A DNA stretch of 64,000 nt from Trachythela sp. YZ-2020 (GCA_016169945.1 JADLSH010000369.1:2232001-2296000); one strand, 5' to 3'; positions 24,401 to 34,256 are shown, counted from the stretch's first letter. A program made the numbers and translations. The notes: a model not told the origin generated them from the letters alone.

Positions 24401-27400
24401 AATGATGAAGAAATTGGAGTTTTGCTTCAAAATAGCACGCCTAAGAACACAAAAAAGGCAACAAAATTTGGAATGAAGGTTTTTGACGGTAAGCCAAATG
24501 TAAATGTGTATAAAATTTATACTTAAAAAGAAATTACGAAAAGTAAACATGTATCGCAAAATAATCGCTTTTTAATTTGCATTTGCCTGATTTGGCCATA
24601 AAAACAAAACAAAACATGAAAACATCTTTTATTTTTCGTTTAATTTTATAGAATGGTTTACCAGCTCAAGGCTATATTATAAGTGAAATATTATATTCGC
24701 TCTCGTCGGATATCGAAGCGCCTCGTTGACTATCAGCCAATATCCGACTCGAGCTCATATAATATTTCTTACATATCCTGCTAGTAGAGAAAAGTAGAAA
24801 AATGGCTGGCAGATTTGGACAATTAAATGAAGAGGAAATTCAAGTTTTACTTGAAAAAAGTACGCCAAAATGTTCTGTTCATATCCAGAGCTTGTGTATA
24901 TAATAAAACAGTTATTCTACTCACTCTCGTCGTATATGACTGATAGCCGACGAGGCGCGATAGCGCCTCGTCGGCTATCAGCTCATATAACGACTCGAGT
25001 TCGTAGAATAACTGTTAAATATACAGCATTCATAACGGTAATAATCCAGTATACCTTGCTCCTGGCAGTGGTAATGTTACAACGTAATCTAAGGTAGTCT
25101 CAAGTGTTTTATTTTATAACTTGTGATTTCATGCAGATTTGCGCAGTTTTGATAGAGAAACGATAATCCAGTACGTGGGATGACGGTTTTAAAAGTTCTC
25201 TAATTAGGCACGAAATCAATTGATTACAAGATTTAAAGTTCATTAACTTAAGACTATGTACAGTTTATAATAGAGTTCTATTTTACACCTAAAATATACT
25301 AACCGTATCCAAGTCAGAGTATCGTACTTCACAGCATTCACAATACCCATGTTTAGGGCGCTCATGTATTGGAGGTTTCCTACAGAAAGTACATTGCAAC
25401 ATTTTGAACTTCTGTACCTGCATAATTATTTATGCATGCGTGTAGGTAGGTTCTCATTAATAAACTATATTATAGTATTATGTGCTTGTATGTTTGTACA
25501 ATAAAATGTAAGAAACAGAAGATAGGATGTTGTAGAGACGATTTGAGACAGTGTTCCGGAGAGACAATTTTCCCAGAGTAAGTCACTCGTTCTTCGGTGT
25601 AGTACGACTACCGACGGTTTAAATTTTGTTGTAGTATTTTAAATTATTATAGAGCGTAGCAGTATAGCACTTACTTGACATTTCCTTCTCCACTTTTTCG
25701 CTTGGTAATACTGTTCTCAGACGATCTTCGTCTGGGTGGATCAAATGGACAAACATTTGAACTGTCAAATGTAATCTCTGGCCAAAGTTTAAACTCGTGA
25801 ACAAGAGGTCGATATTTGAATGCTAGATCTTCAACTTTGATGTAGGTCTCTTGCAATGCTACAACTTTTGGAAGTTTTGTTTGAGATACACGTTTCGAAG
25901 GTGATGATGTTTTCTCTTTTGCTGCATCTTGCTGTTGAGCTTTTAACATCAACTGAGAAATCCACTTCAATACATGATCAACGTGAAGAACATTTACACC
26001 CCATGTAGTGGCAATGGTCAGGATATCAGTAGATCCTTTCTTAAGACCAGCAGATCTTTGTGCAATTGATTTCCCTCTCATGGTACCACTGGGAACTTGG
26101 TTTTGAGTATCCAGGCCTTGAGGAGAATCTGTGCTCATTGGCGACGCCGCAGCATAATTTTTCACTGATGAGCTGAAGATTTGAAATTACAAGAACAGTT
26201 GTAAATGGGAATTGAGATTTCCCTACACCTTTCCGTATTTTTTTTGTAAATATTTGTTATTAAAGTATTAACTTAGTTATGACTTAATATAGAAAAATCA
26301 TTACTAAATGTGAAAACTACAGTACACTTTCACAGGCAACTACAGTACACTTTCACTGGCAAGTATAGTTAAAGAGAGTGGGGGTCCTACGTCGGGTGGA
26401 GCGGAGCACCGCCCATGACGTCATTCTATGAATAATGAGGTGAGTAACTCGGTGACGTAACCCGGTGACGTACCCTTTGAGGTGACGTACCCAGGTTACG
26501 TACCCACGTTTCCTTAGGAAGAGGTGACGTACCCAGGTGACGTACCCTTTGAGGTGACGTTAGGTATAAACAGAGGATATGCTACTCGGTATATTGTTCA
26601 CAGCTTTCACAGAGAGAACTTTACAGTATATATTTCTTGTGAGAAGATTTGCTTTTGACTCTAAAAGACTTGCTTTCGTGGGAGCAATCATGCCGAGAAG
26701 ATTTCCTCGGACCTGTCCGATATGCGGCCGGCCTCATTTAAAGAATATCAGTACACATCTTTTACAAGTTCACGGTTTACAATCCAAGGAGAGACGACAC
26801 TTCCTTCAGCAAGCCCAGGTGTCGTCATGGCAAGAATCATATCAGTCTCCATATGCGGACTCCGAAAAGCCAGGAGAAAAGCGTGTAAGCCAAAGTGCAC
26901 ACTCGTTGCCAGCTGACTGTCCTCTATGTGGAAAGAAGAGTTTGCTAAGATTATCCAACCATTTGGCCGGCGTTCATAAACTTTCCCGGGAAGATAGGCA
27001 GCAATACCTTACTCAAGCAATATTAAATGCATTACGGAATAAGCAAACCTTTATAATTTCTCTGAGCTTCACGCGAATGCAATGAAGCATGTTCCGCTTT
27101 TCATGTGCTTGTATGTCCATGTTTCGCTTGGTCACAAATATACTATGAAATCGAAAGGACTATTAAAAATTTATTGGACTATGTTCTTCTTGCTTGGACA
27201 TAATCTTACATTGTAATTACGTTCTATTTTGATAAGGATTAAAAAACATTCTTGATGTTGCCTAGATTTGATAACGTCTTAAATTGTAAACTCCCAGGTA
27301 GCTCAGTTAGTAGGGCGTAGAACTGTATGGGTTTAGTTAAGCTGTAATTCTATGGTCGCAGGTGCAAGTCATGTCTAGGAGAGATTGTTTTAAATGGCTT

Positions 27401-30400
27401 GTGGCGAGAGTCGTTGGTGCGCCAAATAGCGGAGGCATATTATAGCTATATAATATACGAGTATAGCACCGTACAGGTGCTCATTTACGGGACCTTGTTG
27501 CGGGACATATTTAGCAAGTCCCGTAGAAGTACTCATTTACGGGACCTTGTTGCGGGACATATTTAGCAGGTCGTAAATGAGTACTTCTACGGGACTTGCT
27601 AAATATGTCCCGCAAGGGGCTTCGGTGGCGCAATCGTCAGAGCACGCGCCTTTCACCTCTGATATCGTGGGTTCGAGTCCCGTTGGGGACGACTTATGAT
27701 AGCTATGTGAAAAGAGTTAGTCGACGCTCTGCCGAAAGTCGTGGGTTTTCTCCGGGTACTCCGGTTTCCTCCCACAGGGAATGTTGACAGGGTGGGTTGG
27801 GTTTAACCCCTAACTGGCCCTCCCACCGTAGTTGTGCTCCGTGATGGCGAGCAAAAGGTGGCTGCCATATGCGCGCCTAGAAAACCTTCGACTTGGTCAC
27901 GTTGAGCTGTGTCCTTCGCAATTCAGCTTAGCTCTCAGCTGCAAGTAAGGATAATAAGCACACCCCCTCACGCAACAAGGTCCCGTAAAGGAATACTTCT
28001 ACGAGACCTGCTAAATATGTCCCGCAGCAAGGTCCCGTAAATGAGTACTTCTACGGGACTTGCTAAATATGTCCCGCAACAAGGTCCCGTAAATGAGCAC
28101 CTGTGCGGGACTAGCTATAATATGCCTCCGCTATTTGGCGCACCAACGACTCTCGCCACAAGCCATTTAAAACAATCTCCTAGACATGACTCAGTCCTCG
28201 CAATTTTCGGCGGCAAAAGGCAATTGCCGCCGATAATGCCGCCGAAGATTAAATTATCGGCGGCAATTTTTTGCCGCCGACGAATTTTTGTGTCACTGAT
28301 GATGCTTCACTGCCTTCTCAATTCGATTAATTCTTCCAAGTATGAACATATGATTATGATTTTAATTATTTGTAGTTCACTTCACCGAAAGTGAACACTA
28401 CTATTTTTGTGGCTTATTTTAAAATACATCGAAAGTAGTTCTGATATACTTCATGTAACTTCAAGTTCCACCAAACATACACACCGCTGGCCACGTGTAA
28501 CGACGGGTTTGGTTTCGTCCATGTGCAACAATTTTAGAACAACGTCCGTAGTGTAACAAAGTTAAAACTAAAAGATTGATAGCTGGTCTCAATGTTATTG
28601 TGTGTGAAACAACGTTTCTTCGAATATCAAACACTTTTAATCAGTAGAGTCAAGAGAATACTATAAAATAATTCAGTTCTCTGTCAAAGTCAGTGTCATT
28701 TTATAAGAGACAAAAAAATTGCCGCCGAACTGCCGCCGAACTTCGAAATATCGGCGGCAATTTTTTGCCGCCGAAGATTTATCAAAATTGCGAGGACTGA
28801 TGACTTGAACCTGCGACCATATAATTACAGCTTAACTAAACCCATACAGTTCTACGCCCTACTAACTGAGCTACTGGGAGTTTACAATTTAAGAAGTTAT
28901 CAAATCTAGGCAACATCAAGAATGTTTTTTAATCCTTTATTCAAAATAGAACGTAATTACAATGTAAGATTATGTCCAAACAAGAAGAACATAGTCCAAT
29001 AAATTTTTAATAGTCCTTTCGATTTCATAGTATATTTGTGACCAAGTGAAACATGGACATACAAGCACATGAAAAGCGGAACATGCTTCATTGCATTCGC
29101 GTGAAGCTCAGAGAAATTATAAAGGTTTGCTTATCATTCCGTAATGCATTTAATCTTAGTTGAGTAAGGTATTGCTGCCTATCTTCCCGGGAAAGTTTAT
29201 GAACGCCGGCCAAATGGTTGGATAATCTTAGCAAACTCTTCTTTCCACATAGAGGACAGTCTTTACGTCTTCGCTGCACTTTTGGTTTCTTAGCTGGCAA
29301 CGAGTGTGCACTTTGGCTTACACGCTTTTCTCCTGGCTTTTCGGAGTCCGCATATGGAGACTGATATGATTCTTGCCATGACGACACCTGGGCTTGCTGA
29401 AGGAAGTGTTGTCTCTCCTTGGATTGTAAGCCGTGAACTTGTAAAAGATGTGTACTCATATTCTTTAAATGAGGCCGGCCGCATATCGGACAGGTCCGAC
29501 CGTCCGAGGAAATCTTCTCGGCATGATTGCTCCCGCGAAAGCAAGTCTTTTAGAGTCAAAAGAAAATCTTCTCACAAGAAACATATACTGTAAAGTTCTC
29601 TCTGTGAAAGCTGTGAACAATATACCGAGTAGCATCTATATCCTCTGTTTATACCTTCGGTTCAAAGGTAACGTCACCTCAAAGGGTACGTCACCTGGGT
29701 ACGTCACCTCTTCCTAAGGTTACGTGGGTACGTAACCTGGGCACGTCACCTCTTCCTAAGGTTACGTGGGTACGTAACCTGGGTACGTCACCTCTTCCTA
29801 AGGTTACGTGGGTACGTCACCGGGTTACGTCACCTCATTATTCATAGGATGACGTCATGGGCGGTGCTTCGTGCACCGCCCGCTCCATCCGACGTAGGAC
29901 CCCCACTCTCTTTACTACTCAGGCAACTATATAGAGGTTCGAGAATGTGAATACATGTTCATCAGCTAGTGCAATTTATGGTCTGGGGACGGTTACCTGT
30001 TCATTTATTTTGTATGTGTTTTTTGTTTTATTACTTCAAGAGTCTTATCGACTTATGCCTGAAGAAAATCTTTCTTTTTAAAAAATGAAACAAATGAAAA
30101 TTGCGCCCAAAATCAGGGTTCTGCTCACGCCACGGTGGGCGGCACCGGGCGGCAGCGCCCAGCACCCAGCAGTGCCGCCCGGCACTCACGCCATAGCGGA
30201 CTTGTCGGCAGGGGGAGAGGGGGTCATGCCATCAGGGCTGCAGGTACCGGCACTCACATGGTCCTGGGCAGAACCCTGCAAAATACAGTACGAATTGAAA
30301 AACACTATAGGAAAATCCAGGCCTGTCAGGAAGGAAATGGTCTCTTACGCTTTAATGACATATGACCTGATTTAAACTGATAGCAGGCATATATATGGGC

Positions 30401-33400
30401 TTCCAGTGAGTATAAACAGACTGAGATTGACATGTTCATGTTCTCCTCTCTAAAAAGGAGGCGAAGTGAAGAAATACGTAAACTGGTAGATACATGCACT
30501 GCAATATCAAAGAAAAAGCAAGGTAAGCAAGGTAAGCAAGACTGAGAATATTGGGCTAGCCTCATGCCAAGAAAGAAGAAGAAATAGCTTAAGGGTATTT
30601 CATCTTGTGTGTTGTACCTTCTTGTTCGTGGTATTGGACTTGGTGTTCCTGGACTGGGTATCGATTGGCTACTGGGTGATTTTCCACATTCTCCACGACT
30701 TGTCACAAGAAAAGTTACTTCTTTTCGAAAGAATTCTTCAATTGTCTAAATATCAAATGAATATTTGGAAATGGATGATACTGTAGGCAGTGTAGTGTTT
30801 GAACTGTAGAATTTACAACATTTCTAATCTTAGCTTAAGAGTTAGGTAAATCCTTTTCAACAGGAAAAATCTTTCTGAACTGTAACAAGAAACTGTAACA
30901 ACAGTTTGTTATTGATTTCATTAATTATGACAAATATTTATATGTTATTAAGTTATACTTTGTAAAATATAATTCAATTTGAACCACCATTTGGAATGTT
31001 ACAATAAAGTTATGTAAAACTGCATGCAAACAAGAACACCAACATAATTTCATGGAAATGAAGGCTACCTTACCCCACCAAGTTGGCCAATTGTCTTTTT
31101 CAACTGATTTGTATAACGGGAGCCATTAAGATCAAGATAAAATAACTTTCCAGCAAGAGGTCCAGGCTTCTTTCCTTTGAACAGAAAATCTAATTTACGT
31201 TTTCCTTTAGGGCTGAATTCTTAAAAAGGTAAAAAAAGTAATAAGCATATTTACATATGCAGAACTACTACGGTTTATCAGAACTAACTACAGGTGTATA
31301 TACCACAGAATACCACAAAAATTTACATGTTCCATATCTTTTGTCAAATATAATTATATAATGTGGCTTCTAAATATTTTTTAGTATAGTTTATCGATAT
31401 ATTTTTTCTTCCTGGGGGTTTTGGGGCTAGATTTCAAACTCTAATGTACCACAGAATACCAGTGCAGAGATAAATAAGCAACGACTTATCAAATTGTACC
31501 AGGATTTGGTGTGTCATGTTGTGTGATAATACTGTAGGATAATGCTAACTTAATTTAGTGAAAGGTAAATACTAAAATCAGTACAGCATACCAGTGGTGT
31601 AACCAAAGAATACTAGGTTTATCAATGGTAAAATTGACTCCTCGGTGTGATTCCTGTATAGTAATAATGTTGTGTTGCACAGAAAAAGTAGTGATCAACA
31701 TAAATTATACTGGTTTGCAAACTTATTTTTAAACTTTCGAATTTTACAGGCATTATGTGGGGAAAAAAGTATAAAAAACATAGAATGTTATTTTTTGTTA
31801 ATCCTGATTATTTTTAAGAATTTTTATTAAAATATTTATCTTTTGTTTTTTATATGTCAATTAAAACTAAAACTAATATATATTCACAAAAATAAAGTAT
31901 ATTATATGTTTCCTCCAAATTTTATAAGATCAATAAATAAGACTGGTATTCTGTGGTACCGTGGTATTCTGTGGTACATACACCTGTAGCTAGAACTCTG
32001 ATTTTTCCAGTTTTTCAATTCCAGGAAGAACTGTGAAACCAGAACACTAATTAATTAACATCACAGAGAGTGTATCACTAAAATATTTTGGTATGTAGGC
32101 TAAAATATTTAAGAATATTCAATATAGTTAAACTTTAACATATTGAGGACTTTATGCTCATTACTTTGCTCCAATTTTATGGAGAACAGCCCCAGCCCTC
32201 AAAAAAGGTCAAAATTGAGGTCGGCAAAAAAATGCCAACCTAAATCTGACTCTGGTCGGCACCTCTCGGCATTTTTGAGGCAAGCACTAGTAATTACAAA
32301 GTCTGACAAAGTCATGCAGCCGTCTGGTGTCACAGTTATAAGACCTGGCACGGAAACATGAACGAACGCAACAGCTTTTTGAGCTGCTATCCGTAGCTAA
32401 AAAAAATTTTTCCACTGAGAAGAACTGGATTGAGTCGAGGGCTGCAGCCCTTGCCTTATGGCAAAAGGCCTGTCTGACAATGGACAAAGTAACATACAAC
32501 CATAAATGGTTAAATAAACTCAGTTCCAGTTCCGGCTGGATTCTATTTCAAGTTCCGGCCAGATCAGTTCTGATATGTAGGTCTGTGTGAAACTCTGGGC
32601 CAAATTTCATGCTTTTATCCGACATGTCATGATAATTTTGTTAAGCTGCCTGACTAAGAAGCTAGCGGGACGCAAAACATGGTTGATATCTGTACCCAAG
32701 GAAAAGTCAAGCCTACAGGGACCGGTTGTACGAAGGCAGTTTAGCTTAAACGGTGGATAAGCCAAAAGTAAATAACACTTTCACACATTTTGTGAATGAC
32801 TGAACTTAAACCTTATGCACTTAATATGTAGTTGCTAACATAATTGTTCTATTCAAGTTGAAAATTTTTAGCTTGGTTGTTCGATGAATGTATAGACTTG
32901 ATCGATATTTACGATTTATCCACCGGATAGGCTAAACAAGCTTCGTACAACTGGCCCCAGATGCCTTAACCATTCGACTATGTGGATTCGCTATTTTGCT
33001 TGAAATCTATTGAAATTTATGTGGTACGATTTTAACATATTGAAAGAGCGAGGAAAATAGTTGTGTCGACAACATAGAAATAATAGATATCTATTATTTG
33101 CTTCGACAAATAGCGTTTACACATTGGGATCCGGTGTCGGAGAATAAATGTATGTGAATGCTTCTCCCAGATACTGGTTGTGTCTGAACTCTGAAATATT
33201 TTAACGAAATCCTTAACGTTTGTCCAAGTTCACCTTCCCATAAGGTCAGATTTTTCGTTTAGAAACTGTTCGCATTCCTTCTTCGAACAATTTGGAACAC
33301 CAATGAAGCATTGGTGAATTACTAGCAAGCATTAATTTACCATTCACATCACAGCGGCGACAGAACAATTAAATGCCTTGCCTGTTTAAATGTACACTAC

Positions 33401-33630
33401 AGCCAACTAGCCAAGCTTGGAGAATACTGAATATTTATGGCCATACATGCAATACACTCTCTATAAAATAAGTACACCTTCTCTCAATGCTACATTCCTA
33501 CACTCTTTTACTTACTGTATTTGTTTTTCAGCTCGTTACTCGAAGGAGTCTTGGTTCGCCTTGGACTTCGTCGCTCACGATTTCCAAGTTTTGGTTTGGC
33601 GATATTTACATTTGTCCGGCGAGTAGACAT
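21457..33630 (-). CDS. DBF4: DBF4, regulatory subunit of CDC7 kinase (seven exons)
   Basis: DBF4 binds and activates CDC7, which phosphorylates MCM to fire replication origins in the nucleus. Exons in transcript order are 33516-33630, 31074-31219, 30618-30745, 25675-26172, 25304-25417, 23953-24131 and 21457-23608. All have GT-AG borders, and the phases agree except at exon 4/5. Motif N (BRCT-like) spans exons 2-3: AGKLFYLDLNGSRYTNQLKK, then IEEFFRKEVTFLVTSRGE. Motif M is YIKVEDLAFKYRPLV in exon 4 (about residues 240-253). The DBF4 zinc finger is GYCECC at the end of exon 5 plus HLKGRQHKEF opening exon 6 (C-x2-C, then H-x5-H). Exon 7 encodes about 716 low-complexity, Ser/Lys/Glu-rich residues ending PFSFDDY. 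The total is about 1108 residues, longer than the 674 of human DBF4. The start ATG opens MSTRRTNVNIAKPKLG. The strong exon-4 donor AA|GTAAGT leaves a 2-base phase mismatch with exon 5. A weaker donor five bases upstream (AAT|GTCAAG), or a missed micro-exon, would repair it. Confidence 0.93.
24373..24488 (+). pseudogene. Crypton-like first exon, copy 1 (frameshifted)
   Basis: It starts ATGGCTTCCAGATTTGT. After one frame shift near 24400 it reads NDEEIGVLLQNSTPKNTKKA and then TKFGMKVFD, ending at a good donor (GACG|GTAAGC). This N-terminal pattern, a short acidic helix followed by STPKNTKKAT.(F/W)G, is familiar from cnidarian genes with a KCTD1/QRICH1-like or Crypton-derived tyrosine recombinase domain. 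That assignment rests on family memory and not on a search. Only the first exon is present. It lies antisense inside DBF4 intron 5, so it is not part of DBF4. Confidence 0.5.
24802..24876 (+). pseudogene. Crypton-like first exon, copy 2 (truncated)
   Basis: It reads MAGRFGQLNEEEIQVLLEKS and then TPKCS before similarity stops. It aligns with copy 1 (identical TPK, similar EEI.VLL..STPK) but lacks the TKKAT continuation. It is preceded by the same TAGTAGAGAAAA word as copy 1 and followed by the palindrome at 24905-25018. Confidence 0.5.
26690..27085 (+). CDS. Two-zinc-finger protein ORF, left arm of foldback element
   Basis: The ATG at 26690 opens MPRRFPRTCPICGRPHLKN. Finger 1 is CPICG...HLLQVH and finger 2 is CPLCGKK...HLAGVH; each is followed by a basic/acidic helix (LQSKERRHFLQQAQ and LSREDRQQYLTQA). 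The spacing C-x2-C-x(10-12)-H-x4-H is C2H2/BED-like, so DNA binding is a reasonable guess. No catalytic domain follows. Compared with the right-arm copy, this one lacks the linker KKPKVQRRRK before finger 2. The frame is open back to 26579, but the conserved part starts at this ATG. The family is unknown to me beyond similar fingers seen in cnidarian repeat proteins. Confidence 0.5.
   Translation: MPRRFPRTCPICGRPHLKNISTHLLQVHGLQSKERRHFLQQAQVSSWQESYQSPYADSEKPGEKRVSQSAHSLPADCPLCGKKSLLRLSNHLAGVHKLSREDRQQYLTQAILNALRNKQTFIISLSFTRMQ
27291..27382 (+). tRNA. tRNA-Tyr(GTA)-like sequence with intron, probably a pseudogene
   Basis: The acceptor strand CTCCCAG pairs with CTAGGAG at the 3' end with one mismatch. 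The D-arm/A box is TAGCTCAGTTAGTAGGGC. The anticodon stem TAGAA pairs with TTCTA, the loop begins CTGTA (anticodon GTA), and an intervening GGGTTTAGTTAAGCTGT-type segment occupies the place where animal tRNA-Tyr genes carry their intron. The B box is GGTGCAAGTC, degenerate from GGTTCRANYCC, and the T-stem has a mismatch. It sits inside the left arm of the foldback element. It probably serves, or once served, as a Pol III-like internal promoter rather than a functional tRNA. Confidence 0.55.
27616..27965 (+). mobile_element. tRNA-derived SINE
   Basis: The head GGGGCTTCGGTGGCGCAATC resembles a tRNA 5' half (A box GGCGCAATCGTCAGAGC) and is followed by the B box GGGTTCGAGTCCC. The body contains AAAGTCGTGGGTTTTCTCCG and CTCCGGTTTCCTCCCACAGG, then ACAGGGTGGGTTGGG. 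A second copy with the same head and body lies on the minus strand at 62490-62656. CGCAA flanks both sides (27611 and near 27969), a possible short target duplication. It landed in the centre of the foldback element. Confidence 0.85.
28192..28799. mobile_element. MITE with CAGTCCTCGCAATTTT ends and ATGACT duplication
   Basis: It starts CAGTCCTCGCAATTTTCGGC and ends with the complement AAAATTGCGAGGACTG. TCGGCGGCAA and TTGCCGCCGA words are repeated at both ends as inner inverted repeats. ATGACT flanks both sides (28186-28191, 28800-28805). The uninterrupted left arm of the foldback element (GACATGACTTGC in complement) shows the empty site directly, so the insertion is independently proven. A 6-bp duplication is not typical of a single familiar superfamily, and the class is left open. 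Confidence 0.88.
28800..28880 (-). tRNA. tRNA-Tyr-like sequence, right arm copy, split by a MITE
   Basis: The minus-strand complement of the 27291 copy: CTCCCAG, TAGCTCAGTTAGTAGGGC, the TAGAACTGTA anticodon half, the intron-like insert, then GCAGGTTCAAGTC (a better B box than the left copy). The 3' acceptor half was displaced to about 28180-28191 by insertion of the element at 28192-28799. It cannot form a tRNA. Confidence 0.55.
29088..29524 (-). pseudogene. Two-zinc-finger ORF, right arm copy, frameshifted
   Basis: The counterpart of the 26690 ORF on the opposite strand. The ATG at 29524 starts MPRRFPRT, but an extra 8 bases (GGTCGGAC, a local duplication) just after this break the frame inside finger 1. 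From about 29459 the frame is restored (STHLLQVHGLQSKERQ...) and contains the linker KKPKVQRRRK and finger 2 (CPLCGKK...HLAGVH). Because the two arms are broken in different places, both derive from one intact ancestor. Confidence 0.6.
30114..30278. mobile_element. hAT-like short MITE, CAGGGTTCTG ends
   Basis: Its ends are CAGGGTTCTGCTCACGCC and CTGGGCAGAACCCTG. The interior is unusually GC-rich for this window (GGGCGGCACCGGGCGGCAGC). Flanking AAAAT words occur on both sides, but not as an exact 8-bp duplication. It lies in DBF4 intron 3. Confidence 0.65.
31291..31986. mobile_element. Tc1/mariner-like MITE, CAGGTGTATATACCACAGAATA ends
   Basis: The left end CAGGTGTATATACCACAGAA matches the complement of the right end TTCTGTGGTACATACACCTG. 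TA flanks both sides (31289-31290 and 31987-31988). The GGTATTCTGTGGTA word is repeated internally. The AT-rich interior lacks a transposase. The element lies in DBF4 intron 1 (between exons 1 and 2). Confidence 0.75.
31989..32716. other. DBF4 intron 1 sequence, no exon seen
   Basis: No coding exon is supported. Around 32190-32285 the words GGTCGGCA and CGGCATTTTTG recur, suggesting an old repeat. The overlapping short ORFs on both strands have no family match. Confidence 0.4.
32718..32958. mobile_element. MITE with GGGACCGGTTGTACGAAG ends
   Basis: GGGACCGGTTGTACGAAGGC and TAGCTTAAACGGTGGATAAG on the left are mirrored by CTTATCCACC-like and CTTCGTACAACTGGCCCC on the right, with a few substitutions. 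It is 240 bp with no ORF, in DBF4 intron 1. Confidence 0.75.
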
Positions 33631-34037
33631 CATTTTTGTGAATATTCTTATTTCTTACTCCAGGTTACACCAAATACACCAATTTAAAATACGGTTTAAA
33701 ATAAGGCCGAAGCGAAATATTTCGGCAAAGAAAAACGACAATACACAATACAATGACAAGAATTTGCTAAAGCGTGCCTGTTTAGAAATTATGTTTACGC
33801 GGGAAATACCGGCATTCTTCGCGGCCATTCACACCATAGCTAGCCCAAATTTTATATAGTTATATTTGATTGGTCCAACAGAGCAGGGACGCTAAACGGG
33901 CGGGTTTGCCCGCTGCCCTTCACTCGCGGGGCGAGGGGGCCGGCTAAATGAAACCTTTTGTGATTGGTTTCCTCAAACAAAATTGATCAGTGTTTGACTC
34001 GTTCTTTACAAAATCCATCAGAAAACCTGTTCTTATT
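33631..34037. other. DBF4 upstream region
   Basis: This stretch lies directly upstream of the DBF4 ATG (minus strand) and must contain its promoter and 5' leader. I see no TATA box or other motif that I would defend. Around 33886-33945 is a GC-rich remnant (CAGGGACGC, CGGGCGGG) that could be a truncated MITE end. Confidence 0.35.
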
Positions 34038-34248
34038 CAGTAGCGAAAATTTCGGTGGGGTGGGGGGGGGCAACTCCCGCTTCACCTTTACGGAAAATTG
34101 ACAATTTGTCGGAAATGTTGACCTAAAAAGGACTAAAAACGGCCTATTTTGAGTGTAAATGGGGGGGTAACGCCGGACATTTGAAGGTTTTGTCGGAAAT
34201 TTGGGAGGCTTTGCCCCCCCCCCACCGGAAAGTGAATTTCCGCCACTG
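34038..34248. mobile_element. hAT-type MITE with 8-bp TSD TTCTTATT
   Basis: The ends are CAGTAGCGAAAATTTCGGTG and the complement of TTTCCGCCACTG, both followed inwards by G/C-runs. The target duplication TTCTTATT is perfect (34030-34037 and 34249-34256). A related right end, CCACCGAAATTTCCGTCACTG, occurs at about 46146-46168. It is 211 bp and non-coding. Confidence 0.88.
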
Positions 34249-34256
34249 TTCTTATT

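Larger units (their letters stand above)
24218..25020. mobile_element. Mobile-element debris in DBF4 intron 5 (Crypton-like, with palindromes)
   Basis: This block contains repeated GCAATCTGATTGGTT and TACTAGCAGGATAT words (24226-24360). Two copies of a Crypton-like first exon are described separately. There are also two palindromes: 24662-24775, with TATAATATTTC and CTCGTCGGATAT ends, and 24905-25018, AACAGTTATTCTACTC...GAGTTCGTAGAATAACTGTT with a perfect inner GCCGACGAGGCGC stem. The CTGCTAGTAGAGAAAA word precedes both exon copies, so the two copies were probably produced by one duplicating element family. Confidence 0.6.
26371..29913. mobile_element. 3.5-kb foldback element with zinc-finger ORFs and tRNA-Tyr-like arms
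   Basis: The left arm (26371-27610) is mirrored by the right arm (about 27970-28191 plus 28800-29913). The ends are AAAGAGAGTGGGGGTCCTAC and its complement. Moving inwards, each arm has a CACCGCCC...TGACGTCAT block, subterminal GGTGACGTACCC repeats (three longer units at 29690-29830, fewer on the left), an ORF with two C2H2 fingers, a tRNA-Tyr-like sequence, a CTCGCCACAAGCCATTTAAAA block and tandem TCCCGTAAATGAGTACTTCT repeats. The centre is occupied by a SINE (27616-27965), and the right arm is split by a 608-bp MITE (28192-28799). The whole unit lies in DBF4 intron 3. No known transposase domain is visible, and the outer target duplication is unclear. Confidence 0.85.

Noticed and set aside
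28192..28799. CRISPR-like spacing of TCGGCGGCAA repeats
   Set aside because: The repeats are inverted pairs at the ends of a transposable element with a target duplication, in animal DNA. Not a CRISPR array.
30085..30375. Ala/Pro-rich plus-strand ORFs
   Set aside because: They fall in a GC-rich hAT-like MITE and carry its terminal repeats.
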